Origin: Bombus terrestris | Taxonomy: Eukaryota > Arthropoda > Insecta > Hymenoptera > Apidae | DNA: 64,000 nt | Direction: 5' to 3' | Assembly (NCBI RefSeq): GCF_910591885.1 | Contig: NC_063275.1 | Span: 22,990,501 to 23,054,500, forward strand | Shown here: positions 29,001 to 41,000 of the stretch, piece by piece | Numbering within the stretch: the first letter of the stretch is position 1 | Layout: each line of letters opens with the position of its first letter | Position numbers and translations under genes: made by a program | Notes under the pieces: model-generated | What the model saw: only the letters and a program-made list of their open reading frames with translations | What the model was told of the DNA's origin: nothing | Databases searched by the model: none

Positions 29001-32000
29001 GTCAGAAAGGAAGAACTCAAAAAGTTACTGAGGAAACGACGGTGGAAGAGGAAGGAAAAGCACCTGTAACAACCGTGATAACAAAACCTACGGAGATAAT
29101 AGAAACGACTGAAAGAGAAATTAAAAAAGAGAAGCCAGTAGAAGAACAAATACCAGAGGAGGAAACGAAACCATTGGCACCAGTAGAGTATATTACACCC
29201 ATGGTGCAACACGTAGAAGAACAAGTGACGGTGACGGAAGAAGTATCAAAAGAAGGTAAACCTAAGAAGGTTACCAAGAAGAAGGTAATTAAGAGGGACG
29301 GTAAGGAGCAACAGGTGACTGAAGAAGTGACAGTCGAAGAAGAAGGGAAAGCTCCGGAGACCAGTGTCATTGAAGGACCAGTGGAAGAAATAGTGGAAGA
29401 GATTATGAAACGTTTACCTGCACCAGCGTATGTTAAACCATCAGAGGTTGAAGAAGTTAAAGAACAAGTTACAGTTACGGAAGAAGTAACCAGGTGGGGT
29501 AAACCAAAAAAGACTACAAGGAAGAAGATCATCACGCGAAAGGGACAGAAACAACAAGTGACAGAAGTGGTTACTGTCGAGGAACAGGATAAAGCGCCTA
29601 TTACTACAGTAATTGAAGGACCAACAGAGGAAGTTGTCGAGGAAACTATAAAACCATTGCCCGCTCCCGAACACATTACACCAACTGAAGTAGAAGAAGT
29701 CAGAGAACAAGTGACAGTTACTGAAGAAATTACGAGAGAAGGTAAACCCAAAAAGATTACCAAGAAGAAGCTAATTAAACGAAGAGGTAAAGAACAACAG
29801 GTGACGGAAGTAGTAACGGTTGAAGAGCAAGGAAAGAAACCCGTAACAACAGTGACTGAAGGACCAACAGAGGAAATTGTCGAGGAAACTATAAAACCAT
29901 TGCCCGCTCCCGAACGCATTACACCAACTGAAGTAGAAGAAGTCAGAGAGCAAGTGACAGTTACTGAAGAAATTACGAGAGAAGGTAAACCCAAAAAGAT
30001 TACCAAGAAGAAGCTAATTAAACGAAGAGGTAAAGAACAACAGGTGACGGAAGTAGTAACGGTTGAAGAGCAAGGAAAGAAACCCGTAACAACAGTGACT
30101 GAAGGACCAACAGAGGAAATTGTCGAGGAAACTATAAAACCATTGCCCGCTCCCGAACGCATTACACCAACTGAAATAGAAGAAGTCAGAGAGCAAGTGA
30201 CAGTTACTGAAGAAATTACGAGAGAAGGTAAACCCAAAAAGATTACCAAGAAGAAGCTAATTAAACGAAGAGGTAAAGAACAACAGGTGACGGAAGTAGT
30301 AACGGTTGAAGAGCAAGGAGAGAAACCCGTAACAACAGTGACTGAAGGACCAACAGAGGAAATTGTCGAGGAAACTATAAAACCATTGCCCGCTCCCGAA
30401 CGCATTACACCAACTGAAGTAGAAGAAGTCAGAGAGCAAGTGACAGTTACTGAAGAAATTACGAGAGAAGGTAAACCCAAAAAGATTACCAAGAAGAAGC
30501 TAATTAAACGAAGAGGTAAAGAACAACAGGTGACGGAAGTAGTAACGGTTGAAGAGCAAGGAAAGAAACCCGTAACAACAGTGACTGAAGGACCAACAGA
30601 GGAAATTGTCGAGGAAACTATAAAACCATTGCCCGCTCCCGAACGCATTACACCAACTGAAGTAGAAGAAGTCAGAGAGCAAGTGACAGTTACTGAAGAA
30701 ATTACGAGAGAAGGTAAACCCAAAAAGATTACCAAGAAGAAGCTAATTAAACGAAGAGGTAAAGAACAACAGGTGACGGAAGTAGTAACGGTTGAAGAGC
30801 AAGGAAAGAAACCCGTAACAACAGTGACTGAAGGACCAACAGAGGAAATTGTCGAGGAAACTATAAAACCATTGCCCGCTCCCGAACGCATTACACCAAC
30901 TGAAGTAGAAGAAGTCAGAGAGCAAGTGACAGTTACTGAAGAAATTACGAGAGAAGGTAAACCCAAAAAGATTACCAAGAAGAAGCTAATTAAACGAAGA
31001 GGTAAAGAACAACAGGTGACGGAAGTAGTAACGGTTGAAGAGCAAGGAAAGAAACCCGTAACAACAGTGACTGAAGGACCAACAGAGGAAATTGTGGAGG
31101 AAACTATAAAACCATTGCCCGCTCCCGAACGCATTACACCAACTGAAGTAGAAGAAGTCAGAGAGCAAGTGACAGTTACTGAAGAAATTACGAGAGAAGG
31201 TAAACCCAAAAAGATTACCAAGAAGAAACTAATTAAACGAAGAGGTAAAGAACAACAGGTGACGGAAGTAATAACGGTTGAAGAAGAAGGAAAGAAACCC
31301 GTAACAACAGTGACTGAAGGACCAACAGAGGAAATTGTCGAGGAAACTATAAAACCATTGCCCGCTCCCGAACGCATTACACCAACTGAAGTAGAAGAAG
31401 TCAGAGAGCAAGTGACAGTTACTGAAGAAATTACGAGAGAAGGTAAACCCAAAAAGATTACCAAGAAGAAGCTAATTAAACGAAGAGGTAAAGAACAACA
31501 GGTGACGGAAGTAGTAACGGTTGAAGAGCAAGGAGAGAAACCCGTAACAACAGTGACTGAAGGACCAACAGAGGAAATTGTCGAGGAAACTATAAAACCA
31601 TTGCCCGCTCCCGAACGCATTACACCAACTGAAGTAGAAGAACTCAGAGAGCAAGTGACAGTTACTGAAGAAATTACGAGAGAAGGTAAACCCAAAAAGA
31701 TTACCAAGAAGAAGCTAATTAAACGAAGAGGTAAAGAACAACAGGTGACGGAAGTAGTAACGGTTGAAGAACAAGGAGAGAAACCCGTAACAACAGTGAC
31801 TGAAGGACCAACAGAGGAAATTGTCGAGGAAACTATAAAACCATTGCCCGCTCCCGAACGCATTACACCAACTGAAGTAGAAGAAGTCAGAGAGCAAGTG
31901 ACAGTTACTGAAGAAATTACGAGAGAAGGTAAACCCAAAAAGATTACCAAGAAGAAGCTAATTAAACGAAGAGGTAAAGAACAACAGGTGACGGAAGTAG

Positions 32001-35000
32001 TAACGGTTGAAGAGCAAGGAGAGAAACCCGTAACAACAGTGACTGAAGGACCAACAGAGGAAATTGTCGAGGAAACTATAAAACCATTGCCCGCTCCCGA
32101 ACGCATTACACCAACTGAAGTAGAAGAAGTCAGAGAGCAAGTGACAGTTACTGAAGAAATTACGAGAGAAGGTAAACCCAAAAAGATTACCAAGAAGAAG
32201 CTAATTAAACGAAGAGGTAAAGAACAACAGGTGACGGAAGTAGTAACGGTTGAAGAGCAAGGAAAGAAACCCGTAACAACAGTGACTGAAGGACCAACAG
32301 AGGAAGTTGTAGAGGAAGTTATAAAACCGCTAGCGCTTCCAGAGTATATCACACCAACTGAAGTGGAAGAGATACGTGAACAGGTCACTGTCACTGAAGA
32401 AGTAACTAAAGAGGGCAAACCTAAAAAGACCACCAAAAAGAAGATAATCAAACGAAAAGGAAAGAAGCAACAAGTGACTGAGATGGTAACCGTCGAAGAA
32501 CAAGGAAAGAAACCAGTTACGACTGTAACTGAAGGTCCAACAGAAGAAGTTGTAGAAGAAATAATAAAAGCATTGTCTGCTCCAGAGGAAGTAAGACCAA
32601 CTGAAGTTGAGCAGATCAGAGAACAAGTAACTGTCACTGAAGAAATAACTAAAGAAGGCAAACCTAAAAAGATTACCAAAAAGAAGACAATCAAACGAAA
32701 AGGAAAAGAACAACAAGTGACGGAGGTGGTAACTGTTGAAGAACACGGAAAGAGACCTGTCACAACAGTGACTGAAGGACCTGTGGAGGAAGTTGTAGAG
32801 GAAGTTATAAAACCGCTAGCGCTTCCAGAGTATATCACACCAACTGAAGTGGAAGAGATACGTGAACAGGTCACTGTCACTGAAGAAGTAACTAAAGAAG
32901 GCAAACCTAAAAAGACCACCAAAAAGAAGATAATCAAACGAAAAGGAAAGAAACAACAAGTGACTGAGATGGTAACCGTTGAAGAACAAGGAAAGAGACC
33001 AGTTACGACTGTAACTGAAGGACCAACAGAAGAAGTTGTAGAAGAAATAATAAAAGCATTGCCTGCTCCAGAAGAAGTAAGACCAACTGAAGTTGAGCAG
33101 ATCAGAGAACAAGTAACTGTCACTGAAGAAATAACTAAAGAAGGCAAACCTAAAAAGATTACCAAAAAGAAGACAATCAAACGAAAAGGAAAAGAACAAC
33201 AAGAGACGGAGGTGGTAACTGTTGAAGAACACGGAAAGAAACCTGTCACAACAGTGACTGAAGGACCTGTGGAGGAAGTTATAGAGGAAGTTATAAAACC
33301 GCTAGCGCTTCCAGAGTATATCACACCAACTGAAGTGGAAGAGATACGTGAACAGGTCACTGTCACTGAAGAAGTAACTAAAGAAGGCAAACCTAAAAAG
33401 ACCACCAAAAAGAAGATAATCAAACGAAAAGGAAAGAAACAACAAGTGACTGAGATGGTAACCGTTGAAGAACAAGGAAAAAGACCAGTTACGACTGTAA
33501 CTGAAGGACCAACAGAAGAAGTTGTAGAAGAAATAATAAAAGCATTGCCTGCTCCAGAAGAAGTAAGACCAACTGAAGTTGAGCAGATCAGAGAACAAGT
33601 AACTGTCACTGAAGAAATAACTAAAGAAGGCAAACCTAAAAGGATTACCAAAAAGAAGACAATCAAACGAAAAGGAAAAGAACAACAAGTGACGGAGGTG
33701 GTAACTGTTGAAAAACACGGAAAGAAACCTGTCACAACAGTGACTGAAGGACCTGTGGAGGAAGTTGTAGAGGAAGTTATAAAACCGCTAGCGCATCCAG
33801 AGTATATCACACCAACTGAAGTGGAAGAGATACGTGAACAGGTCACTGTCACTGAAGAAGTAACTAAAGAAGGCAAACCTAAAAAGACCACCAAAAAGAA
33901 GATAATCAAACGAAAAGGAAAGAAGCAACAAGTGACTGAGATGGTAACCGTCGAAGAACAAGGAAAGAGACCAGTTACGACTGTAACTGAAGGACCAACA
34001 GAAGAAGTTGTAGAAGAAATAATAAAAGCATTGCCTGCTCCAGAAGAAGTAAGACCAACTGAAGTTGAGCAGATCAGAGAACAAGTAACTGTCACTGAAG
34101 AAATAACTAAAGAAGGCAAACCTAAAAAGATTACCAAAAAGAAGACAATCAGACGAAAAGGAAAGGAACAACAAGTGACGGCGGTGGTAACCGTTGAAGA
34201 ACACGGAAAGAGACCTGTCACAACAGTGACTGAAGGACCTGTGGAGGAAGTTGTAGAGGAAGTTATAAAACCGCTAGCGCTTCCAGAGTATATCACACCA
34301 ACTGAAGTGGAAGAGATACGTGAACAGGTCACTGTCACTGAAGAAGTAACTAAAGAAGGCAAACCTAAAAAGACCACCAAAAAGAAGATAATCAAACGAA
34401 AAGGAAAGAAACAACAAGTGACTGAGATGGTAACCGTTGAAGAACAAGGAAAGAGACCAGTTACGACTGTAACTGAAGGACCAACAGAAGAAGTTGTAGA
34501 AGAAATAATAAAAGCATTGCCTGCTCCAGAAGAAGTAAGACCAACTGAAGTTGAGCAGATCAGAGAACAAGTAACTGTCACTGAAGAAATAACTAAAGAA
34601 GGCAAACCTAAAAAGATTACCAAAAAGAAGACAATCAGACGAAAAGGAAAAGAACAACAAGTGACGGAGGTGGTAACTGTTGAAGAACACGGAAAGAAAC
34701 CTGTCACAACAGTGACTGAAGGACCTGTGGAGGAAGTTGTAGAGGAAGTTATAAAACCGCTAGCGCTTCCAGAGTATATCACACCAACTGAAGTGGAAGA
34801 GATACGTGAACAGGTCACTGTCACTGAAGAAGTAACTAAAGAAGGCAAACCTAAAAAGACCACCAAAAAGAAGATAATCAAACGAAAAGGAAAGAAACAA
34901 CAAGTGACTGAGATGGTAACCGTTGAAGAACAAGGAAAGAGACCAGTTACGACTGTAACTGAAGGACCAACAGAAGAAGTTGTAGAAGAAATAATAAAAG

Positions 35001-38000
35001 CATTGCCTGCTCCAGAAGAAGTAAGACCAACTGAAGTTGAGCAGATCAGAGAACAAGTAACTGTCACTGAAGAAATAACTAAAGAAGGCAAACCTAAAAA
35101 GATTACCAAAAAGAAGACAATCAGACGAAAAGGAAAAGAACAACAAGTGACGGAGGTGGTAACTGTTGAAGAACACGGAAAGAAACCTGTCACAACAGTG
35201 ACTGAAGGACCTGTGGAGGAAGTTGTAGAGGAAGTTATAAAACCGCTAGCGCTTCCAGAGTATATCACACCAACTGAAGTGGAAGAGATACGTGAACAGG
35301 TCACTGTCACTGAAGAAGTAACTAAAGAAGGCAAACCTAAAAAGACCACCAAAAGGAAGATAATCAAACGGAAAGGAAAGAAACAACAAGTGACTGAGAT
35401 GGTAACCGTTGAAGAACAAGGAAAGAGATCAGTTACGACTGTGACTGAAGGTCCAACAGAAGAAGTTGTAGAAGAAATAATAAAAGCATTGCCTGCTCCA
35501 GAAAAAGAAAGACCAACTGAAGTTGAGGAGATCAGAGAACAAGTAACTGTCAGTGAAGAAGTAACTAAAGAAGGCAAGCCAAAGAAAGTCACCAAGAAGA
35601 AAATCACTAGACGTAAAGGCAAAGAACAACAAGTTACGGAGGTTGTCACTGTTGAAGAACAAGATAAGCCTCCAGTTACAACTGTTATTGACGGACCAAC
35701 AGAGGAACTTATAGAAGAAATAATAAAACCATTGCCTGCATCAGAGAAAATCCGACCATCTGAAGTAGAAGAGATACGTGAACAAGTGACTGTGGCAGAA
35801 GAAGTGACAATGGAAGGCAAACCTAAAAAGATTACTAAGAAAAAGATTGTCAAACGCAAAGGAAAGGAACAACAAGTCACAGAACTTGTCACTGTCGAAG
35901 AGCAAGGGAAAGCACCAGTTACTACAATTACTGAAGGTCCACTGGAGGAAGTACTAGAAGATACACTAGAAGTACTTCCTGCTCCTGAACACTCCAAACC
36001 AGGAGAAATTGAAGAGATACGTGAACAAGTAACAGTCACAGAAGAAGTAACCACAGAAGGCAAGCCTAAAAAGATTACCAAGAAGAAGGTTATTAAACGT
36101 AAAGGCAAAGAACAACAAGTGACTGAAGTGGTAACAGTCGAAGTAAAAGGCAAACGACCTGTTACAACCGTAACTGAGGGTCCTGTAGAAGAAGTAGTGC
36201 AGGAATTTGTAAAGCCTCTGTCCATAATTCAACGCGTCGAACCATCTGAAGTGGAAGAGATTCGAGAAGAAGTCACAGTCACTCAGGAAGTGACTAATGA
36301 GGGTAAACCAAAGAAGACAACCAAAAAGAAAATAATCAAACGTAAGGGCAGAGAACAACAGGTAACAGAGATTGTCACTGTTGAAGAACAGGGTAAGAGA
36401 CCTGTTAAAACTGTCTCTGAAGGACCTATTGAAGAAGTGGTTGAAGAGACACTGAAAGCTCTTCCATCACCGGAGTACGCTAAACCTGGAGAAGAAGAAG
36501 AAATACGCGAACAGGTAACCGTTACAGAAGAAGTAACGGGAGAAGGTAAACCTAAAAAGGTAACTAAAAAGAAGGTAGTAAAACGCAAAGGAAAAGAGCA
36601 ACAAGTCACAGAAGTTACAACAGTCGAAGAACAAGGCAAGGCTCCTGTTACAACTGTAATTGAAGGGCCCACTGAACAATTAGTCGAGGAAATAATAAAA
36701 CCATTGCCAACTCCAGAAAAAATTAAACCATTTGAAGAAGAAGAAATCCGTGAACAAGTAACTATTACGGAAGAAATCACTAAAGAAGGCAAACCTAGGA
36801 GAGTTACCAAGAAGAAAGTTATTAAACGCAAAGGAAGAGAACAGCAAATCTCTGACATTATCACAGTTGAAGAACAAGGCAAGGCGCCAATTACAACTAT
36901 CACTGAAGGCCCTACAGAAGAAATACTAGAAGAATCCATAAAAGCATTACCAGCTCCCGAATATGCCAAACCAGATGAAGTCGAGGAGGTTCGTGAACAA
37001 GTAACAGTTACTCAAGAGGTAACCAAAGAAGGTAAACCAAAGAAAACTACCAAGAAGAAGGTTATCAAGCGCAAAGGCAAAGTACAACAAGTTACAGAAG
37101 TTACTACTGTGGAGGAACAAGGCAAGAGACCTGTCACAACTGTCACTGAAGGTCCAGTAGAAGAAGTAGTTGAAGACATGCTGAAACCACTACCAACTCC
37201 AGAATTTGTCAAACCATCTGAAGTAGAAGAAGTCCATGAACAGGTAACTATCACTGAGGAAGTAACCAAGGAAGGAAAACCCAAGAAGGTGAAGAAAAAG
37301 AAAGTAATTACGCGCAAAGGAAGAGAACAGCAGGTATCTGAAGTAGTAACAATTGAGGAACAGGGAGAAGCTCCAGTTACAACTGTTATTGAAGGTCCTA
37401 CAGAAGAAATCGTTGAAGAAACGATTAAAACATTATCAGGCCCAGAATATGCCAAACCGGGTGAGGAAGAAGAAATTCGTGAACAAGTTACTGTCACCCA
37501 AGAAGTCACTGAAGAAGGGAAACCAAAAAAGATCACCAAAAAGAAGGTCATTAAGCGTAAAGGCAAAAAACAACAGGTGACTGAAGTTGTTACCATCGAA
37601 GAACAAGGAAAGAGACCTACGACAACCGTCACTGAAGGTGCCGTCGAGGAAATAGTAGAAGAAATGGTAAAACCATTACCTGCTGCAAAACGTGTGAAAC
37701 CTACTGAAGTAGAAGAAGTTCGTGAACAAGTAACTATCACTGAAGAGATAACTAAGGAAGGTAAACCAACGAAAGTCACCAAGAAAAAGCAGATCAAACG
37801 TAAAGGAAAGCAACAACAGGTTACTGAAGTAGTTACTATCGAAGAACAAGGCAAGGCTCCAGTTACAACTGTCACTGAAGGTCCAACAGAAGAAGTAGTC
37901 GAAGAAACACTGAAAGCTCTACCAGCACCTAAATATGCTAAACCATCAGAAATCGAGGAGCTTCGTGAACAAGTCACTGTGACCCAAGAAATTACAAAAG

Positions 38001-41000
38001 AAGGTAAACCAAAGAAAACAATTAAAAAAAGGGTTGTCAGACGTAAAGGACCACAACAGCAAGTAACAGAAGTTGTCACAGTCGAGGAGGAAGGAAAAGC
38101 TCCTGTCACAACCGTAACTGAGGGGCCTGTTGAAGAACTGATTGATGATATAATAAAACCACTTCCTATTCCAGAACATGTGAAACCAACTGAAGTTGAA
38201 GAAGTTCGCGAACAAGTGACTGTCACTGAAGAAGTTACTAAGGAAGGTAAACCTAAGAAGGTCACGAAGAAGAAGATCATCAGACGCAAAGGAAGAGAGC
38301 AACAAGTGTCTGAAGTTATCACTGTTGAAGAACAAGGCAAACTTCCAGTTACAACTGTTACTGAAGGTCCTACAGAAGAAATAGTGGAAGAGGCGCTAAA
38401 AGCTCTTCCTGCCCCAAAACATGCTAAACCAGGAGAAGTTGAAGAGGTCCGTGAACAAGTTACAGTTACGCAAGAAGTGACAAAAGAAGGCAAACCCAAG
38501 AAAGTCACCAAAAAGAAGGTTATCAAACGCAAAGGAAAAGAACAACAAGTAACAGAGATTGTCACTATTGAAGAAAAAGGAAAGAGACCTGTCACAACTG
38601 TCACTGAAGGTCCTATTGAAGAAGTTGTCGAAGAAATCGTAAAAGCACTTCCTATTACAGAACGTATAGAGCCTACAGAAAAGGCGGAGGCACCCGAAGA
38701 AGTGGAAGTGACTGAGATCGTTACGAAAGAAGGCAAATCGAAAAAGGTCATTAAAAAGAAAGTTCCTAAGAAAGTTCTTATATCTGAAGAAGAGAAGATC
38801 GAAGCACCTGAAGCTCCAGAACTTCCTCTAGAAATTGCTAAGAAGAAACCTGTCAAACTCCAACGTATGAAAATAACCAAATTCGAAGCCACAAAACTCG
38901 AAGTACAAGAAGTATCGGTGGATAAACCTCAGTTCGCTCAAATTAAATTACGCAAGACTCCAACTGTGAAACGCCCAGTGGAGAAAAAAGACAAACTTCC
39001 ACGCGTTCTTCTTCGAAGCCGAATTACATCTATTGAGTGGCCTCCAGCGATAAAACATTTGAAGATCGAAGAGCTCGAACCAAACGAGATCCAAAATGGT
39101 ATCTTATCTCGCAACATTGAAGAAGCTGATAAATTACCAAAACCAAAGAGGAAGAGGATCAAACGCATAGAAAAAGAAATAGCAAAGCTTGAAAAGTTGG
39201 ATCAGGAGTTCGAGGAGTTAAAGAAAGAATTACCACTAGAGAAGCTTGAAGAACCTGTACCAGAAGTAAAACCAGAGAAGAAAGTTAAAAAGAAAAAACC
39301 TATTGAGAAGGTTGAAGGTGAGAAACCTCAGTTGATGAGGATCAGTATCAAGGAACAGAAAGCAATTAAACCTAAGATCGAAGAACCAGCTACTCCTTTA
39401 TTCGCGCAAATTAAACTAAAGAAAGCTCCTGTCAAACCGAAGAAAAAAGAAGACAAGGATGAAAAGTTCCCTAAAATTCTTTTACGCAGCCGTATCACAG
39501 AACACGAATGGCCACCGTCGGTTGAATATCCAATTATAACCGAACTTGAACCTAATTACGTACAGAATGGTATTCTGTCTCGCACCATGGAAGAAGCACT
39601 GAAGTTAAAGAAGATAAGACATAAGAAGGTGAAACTTCCAGAGAAAGAAATAACAGAATTAGAGAAAGTGGATCAAGAATTTGAAGAATTGAAGAAAGTT
39701 CCATTAGAAAAGGTAGAAGAAATGGCACCATATGAACGTAAATCTAAACCAGAAAAACCTGAAGAAGAAAAACCGAAGAAATTGAAAATAGGCAAAGGAA
39801 TGCCGCGAAGTGCAGAAGAGGAAAAACCAGAGACTGTCAAACTGAAGAAGATACCAGAAAAGGTTCCAAGTGTCTTAGAAGAAGAGGCTCCCGTTCCAAA
39901 GAAAAAAGAAGAAAAAGAAAAACCAAAGAAAGAAAAAGAAGAGAAGGAATATCCTGAATTAAAACCATTTGAACCTTATGAGATAGAAGCTCCAGAAGTT
40001 GAACTGGAAGAAAGAGAGGTGCCAGAGTATCCTGAGCCGGGAAAGAAAATTCCTAAGAAAGTTCCAAGCAAAAAACCAAAGAAAGAACGTAAAACACCAA
40101 CTCAGGAAACCGACGTTATTCCAATAGTACCTGGAATTCCAAAACCAGAAGAACCAGAAGAAGAAGAAGAAATAAAGAGGAGAATTCCTGAAAGAGAAGC
40201 TCCAAAGGAGGAGCCAGAGAAAATCAAACTAAAACCTTGGAAAAAGCCGGAAGAAAAGGAAGAAGAGGAGAAGAAGCCCGAAGATTATCTGAAATTCGTT
40301 CCCAAAGACGACGACATTGTCGAAACTGTTGAGGTTGTTACAACCGTAATTACTGAAGAAATACCTGAAAAGAAACCGCGAAAGATCAAAAAGAAGAAAA
40401 CCACGACCAAACGTGGTGACGAGAAACCAATAGTTGTTGAAGAGACAACGATAGAAGAAGAAGGCGAAGAGCCAGTCGTAACTGTCGAAGAAATTGTCAA
40501 AGATAAACCAATGGTATTGCCGATAGAATCGATTGTACCAGCCGCGCCTGTCGAAGAGGTCAAAGAAGAGATCGTAACGAGCGAGATCGTGACCGAGGAA
40601 GGAACAAAGAAAACTGTACGCAAAAGGCGTGTCACCAGGAAATACGAAGGTAAAGAACAGGTCACTGAAGAGGTGACCGTGGAAGAGGAAGGTAAAGAAC
40701 CATTAACAGCAACAATAGAAATCCACGAAGACACTACACCAGAAATACACGAAAAACCAAAACACAAAAGACCGACAAAACCTAAAGCTGACAAGAATGT
40801 GACAGAAGGTAAGCCTATTTCTTACGTATTACTATCATCTCATACAACTATATATATATATACGTTTACCCTTAATCATGTCATTATTCATTTATCAAAT
40901 AGTGCATAAATATATTATACGATATAAACAGAGCAAGATACAAAGACATGATGGACAAATATACTTATATTTTTATACTTTATACATGTAACATTGATCG

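Noticed and set aside
29695..32370. Possible assembly duplication of 243-bp units
   Set aside because: Units carry scattered distinguishing substitutions (for example GEKP against GKKP, TEI against TEV, VITVEEEG) in non-repeating order, so at least most are real. Exact copy number still needs long reads.
29695..35525. Regular direct repeats that could suggest a CRISPR-like or satellite array
   Set aside because: They are in frame, lack spacers of constant length between identical short repeats, and encode a periodic protein in a muscle gene.
29017..36225. A 2,402-residue minus-strand ORF, and shorter ones spaced 243 or 486 bp apart (60- and 138-residue ORFs)
   Set aside because: It is the antisense of the 81-residue coding array. 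The repeat has no stop in that frame, so the ORF length simply follows array length, and the Ser/Thr/Val product is a complement artefact.
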